This document shows, one piece after another, positions 45,650-54,900 of a stretch of DNA of 64,000 nt. Every line of letters starts with the position of its first letter. The stretch's first letter is position 1. The notes under the pieces were generated by a model. It was not told where the DNA came from. It saw nothing but the letters and a program-made list of their open reading frames with translations, and searched no databases. The position numbers and the translations under genes were made by a program. Source of the stretch: Luteimonas sp. 9C (GTDB taxonomy: Bacteria > Pseudomonadota > Gammaproteobacteria > Xanthomonadales > Xanthomonadaceae); assembly GCF_902506295.1 (NCBI RefSeq), contig NZ_LR733312.1, positions 2,060,089-2,124,088 of the forward strand, read 5' to 3'.

Positions 45650-45661
45650 TGAACCGGTTCA
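45650..45661 (+). promoter_or_regulatory. AACCGGTT-type LacI operator before lacI
   Basis: Perfect 12-bp palindrome TGAACCGGTTCA with the CpG-type centre usual for LacI-family sites, 10 nt before the lacI ATG. Its position predicts autoregulation of the mannose operon. Confidence 0.7.
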
Positions 45662-45671
45662 ATTTTCTGGC

Positions 45672-46751
45672 ATGTCCTCGACCCGACGCGTGACCCTGGC
45701 CGACATCGCGGCCGCCTGCGGACTGTCCAAGGCGACGGTCTCGATGGTGCTGCGCGACAACCCGCAGGTGCATCCCGACACCCGCGCCCGGGTGCGCGCC
45801 GAACTGGCGCGGCAGGGCTACGTCTACCACCGCGGCGCGGCCAGCCTGCGCCATGGCGGGACGTCGAACGCGGTGGCCCTGGTGGTCAACGATCTGGCCA
45901 ATCCGTTCTTCGCCGAGTTCGCCGCCGGCGTGGACGCCGCGCTGGCCGAAGCCGGTCACGTGCTGCTGCTCGGCAGCACCGGCGAATCGGTCGAACGCCA
46001 GCAGGCGGTCCTGGCGTCCCTGGTCGAGCACGGTCCCGCCGCCCTGATCCTCTCGCCGGCCGAACACAGCAGCGCCGCACGGCTGCGCCGGATCTGCGGA
46101 CCGCGCCTGCCGGTGCTGCTGTTCAACCGCACGCTCGACGACGGCGGCGCCGGCGACTGGGACTACCTGGCGCTCGACAACCACGCCGGCGCACGCCTGG
46201 CCACGGAGCATCTGCTGGCGCAGGGGCATCGCGCGATCGCGTTCTTCGGCGGCCATCGCGAGTCGAGTTCCTGCGGCGAACGTCGCGCCGGCTATCGCGC
46301 GGCCCTGGCGGATGCCGGCATCGCGCCCGACCCCGCCTGGCTGATCGAATGCGCCCCCACGCGCCTCGAAGCCGCACGCCAGACGCCGGCGCTGTTCGCG
46401 CGCGACCCCGCGCCGACCGCGGCGGTCTGCTACAACGACGCCGTCGCGCTGGGCCTGATCGCCGGCCTCGCTGGCTGCGGGCGCCGCGCCGGACATGATT
46501 TCTCGGTCACCGGCTTCGACGACATCGCCGAAGCCGCCTTCGCCTCGCCGCCGTTGACCACCGTCGCCACCGACCCACGCGCTCGCGGCCTGCAGGCTGC
46601 GCGCCTGGTGCTTGCGCGGCTGCGCGGCGAATTGCCCGAACCGCCCCACTCCACCACCGCCCCCGTGGCGCTGCAGGTCCGTGCCAGCACGGCCGCCGCG
46701 TCCGACACCCCCGCCCAACCGCCCGCCCGGGCCCGAGGTAGCGCCGCATGA
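45672..46751 (+). CDS. LacI-family transcriptional regulator of the mannose operon
   Basis: DNA-binding repressor of 359 residues. The N-terminal HTH and hinge are canonical: VTLADIAAACGLSKATVSMV, then LARQGYVYHRGAASLRHG. The periplasmic-binding-protein-like ligand domain follows (AVALVVNDLANPFFAEFAAG, VTGFDDIAEAAFASPPLTTV). A Pro/Ala-rich tail of about 30 residues ends the protein. It is the first gene of a five-gene operon in which each junction is a 4-nt overlap. Inferred to bind the two GAACCGG operators in the divergent region and to respond to mannose or a mannoside. Confidence 0.93.
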   Translation: MSSTRRVTLADIAAACGLSKATVSMVLRDNPQVHPDTRARVRAELARQGYVYHRGAASLRHGGTSNAVALVVNDLANPFFAEFAAGVDAALAEAGHVLLLGSTGESVERQQAVLASLVEHGPAALILSPAEHSSAARLRRICGPRLPVLLFNRTLDDGGAGDWDYLALDNHAGARLATEHLLAQGHRAIAFFGGHRESSSCGERRAGYRAALADAGIAPDPAWLIECAPTRLEAARQTPALFARDPAPTAAVCYNDAVALGLIAGLAGCGRRAGHDFSVTGFDDIAEAAFASPPLTTVATDPRARGLQAARLVLARLRGELPEPPHSTTAPVALQVRASTAAASDTPAQPPARARGSAA

Positions 46752-48058
46752 ATCCGTCCAGCCGCACGATGTCCAATCCCGCCGCGATCGCGGTGGTCAG
46801 CCTGATCTTCTTCACCTGGGGCGGGCTGACCAGTCTCAACGACGTGCTGATCCCGCATCTCAAAGCCGTGTTCTCGATGAACTACACGCAGACGCTGCTG
46901 ATCCAGTTCACGTTCTTCGGCGCGTACTTCCTGATGTCGATGCCGGCCGGCGCCGTCGTCGCGCGCGTGGGCTACAAGGCGGGCATCGTCATCGGCCTGG
47001 TGATCGCGGCGATCGGCGCGGCGCTGTTCTATCCCGCCGCGCGCCTGCCCTCGTATCCGGTGTTCCTGACCGCGCTGTTCGTGCTGGCCAGCGGCATCAC
47101 GCTGCTGCAGGTCGCGGCCAATCCGTACATCAGCCTGCTCGGCCGGCCGGAGACCTCGCACAGCCGCCTCAACCTCGCGCAGGCGTTGAACTCGCTGGGC
47201 ACGACGGTCTTCCCGCTGCTGATCGGTCCGCTGATCCTGGTGGGCGCGGTGCTCGGCGCCGACGAGATCGCGGCGATGGGCGCGGCCGAACAGATCGCCT
47301 ACCGCGCCGCCGAGGCACGCTCGGTCGAAATGCCCTATCTGCTGTTGTCCGGGGGCCTGCTGCTGGTGGCGGTGTTCGTGCTGCTGATGCGCATTCCGTC
47401 GCTGCGCGAATCCACCGAAGCCAGCCCGGCCGTGCATCACACCTACCTCGAAGCCCTGCGCACGCCGCATCTGCGCTGGGGCGTGCTGGGCATCTTCTGC
47501 TACGTCGGCGCGGAGGTCGCGATCGGCAGCTTCCTGATCAATTACATGGCCGAGCCCGCGATCGGTGGCCTCAGCGAAGCGGCAGCCTCGCGCTTCCTGG
47601 CGTTCTACTGGGGCGGCGCGATGGTGGGCCGCTTCATCGGCGCGGCGCTGATGACGCGCATCGACGCGCGCAAGCTGCTCGGCTTCGCCGCGGGCATGGT
47701 CTGCCTGCTGCTGATCATCACGATGAGCACCACCGGCCAGGTCGCGATGTGGAGTGCGCTGGCGATCGGCCTGTTCAACTCGATCATGTTCCCGACCATC
47801 TTCACCACCGCGATCGAACGCCTGGGCACGCTGACCAGCAAGGCCTCGAGCCTGCTGGTCATGGCGATCGTCGGCGGCGCGATCATCCCGCTGGTGCAGG
47901 CGGCTTTCGCCGATGGCATCGGCATCCAGCATTCCTACTTCGTGCCGCTGGTCTGCTACCTCTACATCATCTGGTACGGCCTGCGCGGCTCGCGTCTGAG
48001 CGGCGCAGCGCTGACCGCGGCCGACGTGCCGGCACCGCGCCCGGGTGCAATGCATTGA
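46748..48058 (+). CDS. FucP-type MFS sugar transporter (probable mannose/fructose uptake)
   Basis: Inner-membrane sugar:proton symporter of 436 residues with twelve predicted helices. FucP-branch features: FFTWGGLTSLNDVLIPHLK near the N-terminus, GITLLQVAANPYISLLGRPE, SRLNLAQALNSLGTTVFPLL, and the second-half FYWGGAMVGRFIGAALM. Start ATG at 46748 makes ATGA with the lacI stop. Within this operon the expected cargo is mannose released by GH92/GH47, although relatives carry fucose, glucose, galactose or N-acetylglucosamine. Confidence 0.92.
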   Translation: MNPSSRTMSNPAAIAVVSLIFFTWGGLTSLNDVLIPHLKAVFSMNYTQTLLIQFTFFGAYFLMSMPAGAVVARVGYKAGIVIGLVIAAIGAALFYPAARLPSYPVFLTALFVLASGITLLQVAANPYISLLGRPETSHSRLNLAQALNSLGTTVFPLLIGPLILVGAVLGADEIAAMGAAEQIAYRAAEARSVEMPYLLLSGGLLLVAVFVLLMRIPSLRESTEASPAVHHTYLEALRTPHLRWGVLGIFCYVGAEVAIGSFLINYMAEPAIGGLSEAAASRFLAFYWGGAMVGRFIGAALMTRIDARKLLGFAAGMVCLLLIITMSTTGQVAMWSALAIGLFNSIMFPTIFTTAIERLGTLTSKASSLLVMAIVGGAIIPLVQAAFADGIGIQHSYFVPLVCYLYIIWYGLRGSRLSGAALTAADVPAPRPGAMH

Positions 48059-49044
48059 GAACGGCCGGCGCACGCGGCGTCGTCGCCTGCTTCGGCGAGG
48101 CGCTGATCGATTTCCGCGCCGAGCATGCCGACGACGGCACGCGCCGCTTCGTCGAGCAGCCGGGCGGCGCACCGGCCAATGTCGCGGTCGGCGTGGCGGT
48201 GCTTGGCGGCCGGGCGCGCTTCATCGGCATGCTGGCGCAGGACATGTTCGGTGATGCGCTGCAGGCCGCGCTCGTCGTCCGCGGCGTGGATGTCTCGCAG
48301 GTGCGCCGGACCGCCGACGCGCCGACCGCGCTGGCGTTCGTGGCGCTGGCCGAGGACGGCGAACGCAGCTTCAGTTTCTACCGGCCCCCGGCCGCGGACC
48401 TGCTGTTCCAGTCCAGCGATTTCGTCGAGAACGCCTTCGACGATGTCGCCGTGCTGCACGTGTGTTCGAACAGCATGACCGCGCCCGCGATCGCGGCGAC
48501 CACGCTGGAGGCAATGACGCGCGCGGCGCAGGCGGGCGCGCTGGTGAGCCTGGATCTCAACCTGCGGCCCGCGCTGTGGCCGCGCGCCGTGGATCCCACG
48601 CCGACGCTGTGGCAGGCGCTGGCGGCAGCGCAGCTGGTCAAGCTCAGCGCCGAGGAGTTCGCATTCCTGACCGCCGATGGCGACCCGGCAGACACGGTGC
48701 GTCGCATGCTGGCCGGCGCGACGCAGGCGGTGCTGGTCACCGACGGCGCCGCGCCGATGCGCTGGTGGACACGCGGGCGCGCCGGGACCGCTGGCACGTT
48801 CGAGGTCGAGGCGATCGACACCACCGCCGCCGGCGATGCATGCGTGGCCGGCCTGCTGCACTGCCTGGTCGCGCGCGGTATCGACGGCGGGCGCCTCGCC
48901 GCCGCATTCGAGGATGACGCGACCCGCGAGGACCTGCTGCGTCATGCGGCCGCCGCCGGTGCGCTCGCCACCACGCGTCACGGCGCCTTCGAGGCGATGC
49001 CGACTGCGGCGGCGCTGGCCACCCTGCTGGAGACCGCCCGTTGA
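48055..49044 (+). CDS. PfkB-family sugar kinase (probable fructokinase)
   Basis: Ribokinase/PfkB kinase of 329 residues. N-terminal CFGEALIDF and the FVEQPGGAPANVAVGVAVLG substrate motif are typical of fructokinases. The C-terminal signature is IDTTAAGDACVAGLL, with the catalytic Asp retained; the anion-hole motif reads AAGD instead of the usual GAGD. Start is a TTG at 48055 that forms TTGA with the transporter stop; no ATG gives the conserved N-terminus. In this operon it would phosphorylate fructose produced by the AGE-family isomerase to fructose 6-phosphate. Activity on mannose is an alternative. Confidence 0.88.
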   Translation: MRTAGARGVVACFGEALIDFRAEHADDGTRRFVEQPGGAPANVAVGVAVLGGRARFIGMLAQDMFGDALQAALVVRGVDVSQVRRTADAPTALAFVALAEDGERSFSFYRPPAADLLFQSSDFVENAFDDVAVLHVCSNSMTAPAIAATTLEAMTRAAQAGALVSLDLNLRPALWPRAVDPTPTLWQALAAAQLVKLSAEEFAFLTADGDPADTVRRMLAGATQAVLVTDGAAPMRWWTRGRAGTAGTFEVEAIDTTAAGDACVAGLLHCLVARGIDGGRLAAAFEDDATREDLLRHAAAAGALATTRHGAFEAMPTAAALATLLETAR

Positions 49045-50339
49045 ACCTGCCCGCCTCGCCCGTACCGGACTTCTTGACCGAGGCCACGCTGCGCGCGCAC
49101 ATCGCCGACACGATGGCGTTCTACCACCCGCGTGCGATCGACCCCGACGGCGGCTTCTTCCACTATTTCCGCGACGACGGCAGCGTCTACGACCGCGGCC
49201 ACCGCCATCTCGTCAGCAGCACCCGCTTCGTCTACGACTATGCGATGGCCGCGATCGAGTTCGCCGATGCGCCGCAGGCGGACGCGTGGCGGGATGCCGC
49301 GATGCACGGCCTGCACTTCCTGCAGACGGTCCACCGCGACCCCGGGCGCGGTGGCTACGCGTGGACGCTGCGGGACGGCGCGATCGAAGACGACACGCGT
49401 CACAGCTATGGCCTGGCCTTCGTGCTGCTGGCCTGCGCGAGCGCGTGCAAGGCCGGGCTGCCGACGCGAGCGTGGATGGACGAGACCTGGGATCTGCTCG
49501 AGCGTCATGCCTGGGATGCGGACGCGGGCCTGTACCGCGACGAGGCCGATGCACAGTGGCGCTACAGCGGCTATCGCGGGCAGAACGCGAACATGCACCT
49601 GTGCGAGGCGCTGATCGCCGCGCACGAGGCCGGCGGCGATGCACGCTATCTGCGACGCGCGCTGCAGGTGGCCGACCACATGACGCGCCGTCAGGCGGCG
49701 TTGTCGGGCGGCCTGGTGTGGGAGCACTGGCACGCGGACTGGTCGGTCGACTGGGACTACCACCGCGACGATCCCAATCACCTGTTCCGGCCGTGGGGTT
49801 TCCAGCCCGGGCACCAGATCGAATGGGCGAAGCTGCTGCTGTCGCTGCGCGCGCACCTAGGTGCCGCCGCGCCGGACTGGCTGCTGCCCACCGCGCGCCA
49901 CCTCTACGACACCGCACTCGCCCACGGCGGGGATGCCGAGCACGGCGGCATCGTCTACGGCTTCGCGCCGGAGTCGCTGCGCGACGCCTCGCCCGCGCCC
50001 GGTGCGCCGCCACCGGATCTCGCCCGCGCACCGATGTTCTGGTGCGACGACGACAAGTATTTCTGGGTGCAGGCCGAAGCGATCGCGGCCGCCTGGCGCC
50101 TGTTCGATGCGACCGGCGACGCGCGCTATCGCGACGACTACCTGCGCCTGTGGGCGTACGCATGGCGGCACTTCGTCGACCACACCCACGGCGCGTGGTT
50201 CCGCATCCTCGACCGTCACAACCGCAAGCTCGACGACCTCAAGAGCCCCGCGGGCAAGACCGACTACCACACCATGGGCGCCTGCCACGACGCGCTCGCG
50301 GTGATGCGCGGCGTCCACACCCGGAGCATCGACACATGA
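49041..50339 (+). CDS. AGE-family sugar epimerase/isomerase (probable mannose isomerase)
   Basis: (alpha/alpha)6-barrel protein of 432 residues of the N-acylglucosamine 2-epimerase superfamily. Visible family features: GGFFHYFRDDGSVYD, SSTRFVYDYAMA, RHSYGLAFVLLA, QNANMHLCEALIAAHEA, and the C-terminal His-containing GKTDYHTMGACHDA. The RxxNxNMHxxE-type segment is typical of YihS/mannose isomerases, which interconvert mannose and fructose, more than of GlcNAc epimerases. Its place between a fructokinase-like gene and an alpha-mannosidase supports that reading. Start TTG at 49041 overlaps the kinase stop (TTGA). Confidence 0.9.
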   Translation: MNLPASPVPDFLTEATLRAHIADTMAFYHPRAIDPDGGFFHYFRDDGSVYDRGHRHLVSSTRFVYDYAMAAIEFADAPQADAWRDAAMHGLHFLQTVHRDPGRGGYAWTLRDGAIEDDTRHSYGLAFVLLACASACKAGLPTRAWMDETWDLLERHAWDADAGLYRDEADAQWRYSGYRGQNANMHLCEALIAAHEAGGDARYLRRALQVADHMTRRQAALSGGLVWEHWHADWSVDWDYHRDDPNHLFRPWGFQPGHQIEWAKLLLSLRAHLGAAAPDWLLPTARHLYDTALAHGGDAEHGGIVYGFAPESLRDASPAPGAPPPDLARAPMFWCDDDKYFWVQAEAIAAAWRLFDATGDARYRDDYLRLWAYAWRHFVDHTHGAWFRILDRHNRKLDDLKSPAGKTDYHTMGACHDALAVMRGVHTRSIDT

Positions 50340-51802
50340 GTCTTGCGCGCTCGCGCTTCCGCCGACGGTCCGTCGCCATCGCATTCGCCGCCTGCACTGC
50401 GCTGTTCGCCGGTTGTGCGTCGACGGCGCCGGCCGCGCAGACCGCCATCCCGCGGACCGTCGTGTACGTCGCGCCAGGGGCGCAACGCCGCCTCGACGCC
50501 AACGGCGCGGACGCGGCGATGGCCGCCCGCGTCAAGGCGGAATTCCTGCACGGCTGGAACGGCTACAAGACCTACGCCTGGGGCCGCGATGCACTCAAGC
50601 CGCTGTCGAACACCGGCAGCGACTGGTACGCCGAGTCGCTGCTGATGACGCCGGTCGATGCACTCGACACCTTGCTGGTCATGGGCCTGACCGACGAGGC
50701 CGATGCGGCGCGTGAGCTGATCGCCACGCAGCTGTCCTTCGACAAGGACCTCGACGTCAAGCATTTCGAGATCGTGATCCGCCTGCTCGGTGGACTGTTG
50801 TCGGGTTACCAGATGACCGGCGACGCGCGCCTGCTCGCGCTGGCCGACGATCTCGGCACGCGCCTGCTGCCCACGTTCGATTCGCCGACCGGCCTGCCCT
50901 ACGTCACCGTCAACCTGCGCACCGGCGCGACCAGCGGCACCGACAGCAATCCGGCCGAGTCCGGCACGCTGCTGCTCGAGTACGGCACGCTGGCCCGCCT
51001 GACCGGCAAGCAGATCTACTGGGACAAGGCCTGGCGCGCGCTCGAGGCGACCTACGCGATGCGTTCGCCGATCGGCCTGGTCGGCGAACGCTTCGATGTC
51101 GAGACCGGCCAGTGGACGCAGACCCGCACCCACGTCGGCGCGCGCATCGACTCCTATTACGAGTACCTGTGGAAGTGCTGGCAGCTGTTCGCCGAGCCGC
51201 GCTGCAAGACCATGTGGGACACGCACATCGCCGCGCTCAATACCCATGTCGCCGACGAGGTCGACGGCGCGCTGTGGTACGGACACGTCGACATGGCCAC
51301 CGGGGCGCGCATCGCGTCGCGGTTCGGCGCCCTCGACGCCTTCTTCCCCGGGCTGCTCGCCGTCTCCGGCGATGTGGACCGCGCCGCCCGCCTGCAGCAC
51401 TCGGCGTTTTCGATGTGGCAGGCCCATGGCATCGAACCGGAAGTCTGGGATTACCGCGCCCGCACCGTCGTGTCGCCCGGCTACCCGCTGCGGCCGGAAA
51501 TCGTGGAATCGGCCTGGTACCTGTATCGCCTGACCGGTGACCCGGCCTGGCGCGACATGGGGCGCACGCTGCTTGACGACTTCGTGCGTCACACGCGCAC
51601 CAGGTCCGGCTTCGCGGCGCTCGCCGACGTGGTCACCAAGACCCGGAAGGACGAGATGGAAAGCTTCGTGCTGGCCGAGACCTTCAAGTATTTCTACCTG
51701 CTCTATGCCGATCCGGCGACGCTCGACCCCGCGCACACGGTGCTCACCACCGAAGCGCATCCGCTCCGCGCGGTGCCGCCGCCCGCCCCCCGTCGCAGAT
51801 GA
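50336..51802 (+). CDS. GH47 family alpha-mannosidase, lipoprotein
   Basis: Inverting alpha-1,2-mannosidase family best known from the eukaryotic ER and Golgi, where it trims high-mannose N-glycans. 488 residues. The N-terminus is a lipoprotein signal with lipobox FAGC (CTALFAGCAST, Cys about 26). GH47 motifs in order: FLHGWNGYKTYAWGRDALKP, SLLMTPVDALDTLLVMGLTD, FEIVIRLLGGLLSGY, GARIDSYYEYLWKCW, LRPEIVESAWYLYRLTGD, ESFVLAETFKYFYLLY and LTTEAHP near the end, whose Thr coordinates calcium. Start ATG at 50336 overlaps the isomerase stop (ATGA); last gene of the mannose operon. No terminator is seen before the TonB receptor promoter. Confidence 0.94.
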   Translation: MSLARSRFRRRSVAIAFAACTALFAGCASTAPAAQTAIPRTVVYVAPGAQRRLDANGADAAMAARVKAEFLHGWNGYKTYAWGRDALKPLSNTGSDWYAESLLMTPVDALDTLLVMGLTDEADAARELIATQLSFDKDLDVKHFEIVIRLLGGLLSGYQMTGDARLLALADDLGTRLLPTFDSPTGLPYVTVNLRTGATSGTDSNPAESGTLLLEYGTLARLTGKQIYWDKAWRALEATYAMRSPIGLVGERFDVETGQWTQTRTHVGARIDSYYEYLWKCWQLFAEPRCKTMWDTHIAALNTHVADEVDGALWYGHVDMATGARIASRFGALDAFFPGLLAVSGDVDRAARLQHSAFSMWQAHGIEPEVWDYRARTVVSPGYPLRPEIVESAWYLYRLTGDPAWRDMGRTLLDDFVRHTRTRSGFAALADVVTKTRKDEMESFVLAETFKYFYLLYADPATLDPAHTVLTTEAHPLRAVPPPAPRRR

Positions 51803-51875
51803 CTGCTGCAACGCAACACGAACCCGGGGTTTTGCCGCGTGAGGAAACTGTTTTCGCGTCCGGCGCGCCTGTCCG

Positions 51876-51904
51876 TTGACAACGCTGTCAACCTGACTTC
51901 CAAT
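51876..51904 (+). promoter_or_regulatory. TonB receptor promoter with embedded LacI-type operator
   Basis: TTGACA (51876-51881), a 17-nt spacer and TCCAAT (51899-51904, 4/6). The operator TGACAACGCTGTCA (51877-51890) covers most of the -35 box, so a bound repressor would block RNA polymerase. About 80 nt upstream of the receptor ATG. Confidence 0.65.
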
Positions 51905-51985
51905 CCGCGCTGACGAAACCGCCGGCATCCGCCTGGATGCATGGTCACAACGAGATTCCATGCGAATCCTTGGGAGGGGAGATCC

Positions 51986-54900
51986 ATGAAGCGATTGCAC
52001 GCCGCGCCGAAGAAGCGGCTTCTCACGTCCGCGCTGTTGTTCGCGCTCGCGCCGCCGCTGGCCGCGCAGGTGGCCGAACCGGCGACCGACAGCCCCGATG
52101 CGACCACGCTCGATGCGGTCACCGTGACCGGTATCCGCGGCAGCCTCGAGTCGTCGATGAACCTCAAGCGCGACGCCCGCGGCATCGTCGACGGCATCAT
52201 CGCCGAGGACATCGGCAAGTTCCCCGACACCAACCTGGCCGAGTCGCTGCAGCGCATCTCCGGTGTCTCGATCGACCGCAGCGCGATCGGCGAAGGCTCG
52301 CGGGTGACCGTGCGCGGCGTCGGCCCCGACTTCAACCTGGTGCTGCTCAACGGCCGCCAGATGCCCGCATCGAGCAACGGCGACGGCAGCACCGTCTCCA
52401 ACTCGCGCGCCTACGACTTCGCCAACATCGCCTCCGAGGCGATCTCCGCGGTCGAGGTCTACAAGAGCGGCCGCGCGGAAACCCCGACCGGCGGCATCGG
52501 CGCGACGATCAACATCAAGACCGCGCGTCCGCTCGACAATCCGGGCTTCCGGGCGAACGTCGGCCTCAAGGGCGTCTACGACACCTCGCTCGACAATCTG
52601 CCCGACCAGTTCAAGGGCAGCTCGGTCACGCCGGAAGTCTCGGGCATCTTCAGCACGACCAGCGCCGACGGCCGTTTCGGCATCGCGGTGACGGGCAGCT
52701 ACCAGGAACGCGACCTGGGCTACAACCAGGTTTCGGTGCCGGGTGGCTGGCGCGGTTTCCGCGGCGACGAGGAGAACTGGGGCGCGATCCCGCAGCCCGG
52801 CGCGCCGGGTTCGGAAAACATCGTCAACCGGCCCGGCCCGGACGACGTGTATTCGGTGCCGCAGAACCTCAACTACGCCGTCACCGGCGTGCAGCGTCAG
52901 CGCACCAACGGCCAGGTGGTGCTGCAGTGGGCGCCGACCGACGCCATCACCACGACGCTCGACTACACGTACTCCGAAAACAAGATCCAGCAGCAGCGCA
53001 ACGACATGTCGGTGTGGTTCAACTACGGCCCGTCGTCGTCGTCGTGGACCGACGGCCCGGTGGCGGCGCCGCTGCTCTACACCGAGTTCCTGCCCTTCGC
53101 CTGCAGCGATGCCGGCGTGTGCCGCGGCGCGGATCTCGCGATGGGCGGCGCGGACATCGCCAACCGCAACGAGAACAAGTCGCTCGGCTTCAACGTCGAG
53201 TGGGAAGCGACCGACAACCTCGGTTTCGAGCTCGACGTGCACAAGTCGACGGCCGAAACCAGCCCCGACAGCCCCTACGGCTCGGGCGGCACGCTGGGCA
53301 CGGCCGCGTTCATCCGCGGCAACACCACCGCCGACTTCAGCGGCGATTTCCCGATCCTGACCGTGCAGTACCCGCCGGGCTACACCGGTCCGCGCGCCTC
53401 CGACATGCTGGTCACCGGCTCGGTGTTCCACCGCAGCTACATGAAGTCGGAGATCGAGCAGGTCCAGGCCCGCGGCCACTTCAAGTTCGGCGACTACTCG
53501 CGCCTGGATTTCGGTGTGGCGGCGACGGAAGCCAACAACCGCACCGCCTACGGCAACGTGCAGCGCGACAACACCTGGGGCGGCGCGGAAGGCAGCGCCG
53601 AGGACTATCCGGACAACATCTGGATCCCGGGCAACATGGCCGACTACTTCGACGCGTTCGCCGGCAGCGGCAACCCGGCGTTCACCGACGGCTTCTACAT
53701 GTTCGACTTCAAGACCGTGCGCGATCTCGCCGCGCAGTTCGCCGGTGACGAGTCGCTGTATCTCGCGCCCGCGACCTACAACACCGACCGGCGCGTCACC
53801 GAGAAGTCGAAGAGCGCCTACGTCCAGATCAGCTCGAGCTGGGACATCGGCATCCAGTTGAACGCGGCGGCCGGCGTGCGTTACGAGAAGACCGACGTCA
53901 CCTCGTCAGCGCTCGTGCCCGTCGCCACGGCGCTGCTGTGGGAATCCAACAACGAGATCGGCATCCAGCGCGAAGGCTCCGACTTCACCACGCTCTACGG
54001 CGACTACGCGCACTGGCTGCCCAGCATCGACCTCAGCGCCGAGCTGACCGACAGCCTGGTGCTGCGCAGCAGCTACAGTCGCACGATCGGCCGTCCCGGC
54101 TGGGGCGACATCCAGGGCGGGCAGACGCTCAACGAACCGGTGCGCATCGACGGCGGCACCGGCCAGCAGGGCAATCCGGGGCTCGAGCCGCTCAAGGCCG
54201 ACAACTTCGATCTGTCGCTGGAGTGGTACTACGCCGAAGCCAGCTACCTGTCGTTCGGCTATTTCCAGAAGAACATCGACAACTACATCGGCACGACGAT
54301 CATCCAGGCGACGCCGTTCGACCTGACGACGCCGATCGGGGGCGCGTACTGGAACGCCGCCGTGGCCAATGCCTGCCCGACGACCGACCTGACCTGCATC
54401 CGCAACTACATCTTCACCAACTTCGACGGCCAGCCCGGCGTGGTGCGCGGTCCGAACGACGCGGGCGGCAATGCGACGGGCACGATCACCGGCCAGCCGG
54501 GCGATCCGATCGCGAACTTCCGCATCACCACGCCCGCCAACACCGGCTCGTCGAAGCTCGACGGCCTGGAGCTCAACCTCCAGCACGTGTTCGGCGACAG
54601 CGGTTTCGGCCTGGCGGCGAACTACACCTATGTCGACAGTCCAGACCTGAACTACGACAACGCCAACCTTGGCGGCCAGTTCGCGCTGGTGGGCCTGAGC
54701 GATTCGGCCAACCTGGTGGCGTTCTACGACAAGGGTGCGTGGCAGGCGCGTGCGGCCTACAACTGGCGCGACAAGTTTCTGTCCAGCGGTTTCGACAGCG
54801 AACGGCCCAATCCGGTGTACGTCGAGGAGTACGGCCAGCTCGACGTCAGCGTGGGCTACAAGGTGACCGACAACCTCACCGTGCAGGCCGAGGCGATCAA

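Noticed and set aside
43050-46751. A single plus-strand frame of over 1200 codons covering the GH92 gene and lacI
   Set aside because: Only the last 359 codons (lacI) look like protein; the rest is the antisense of the GH92 gene, whose own frame has clear family motifs. High-GC third positions keep antisense frames open.
51803-51985. Terminator after the GH47 gene
   Set aside because: No stem followed by a T-tract is visible; the T-run at 51850-51854 is not preceded by a stable hairpin, so read-through into the receptor gene remains possible.
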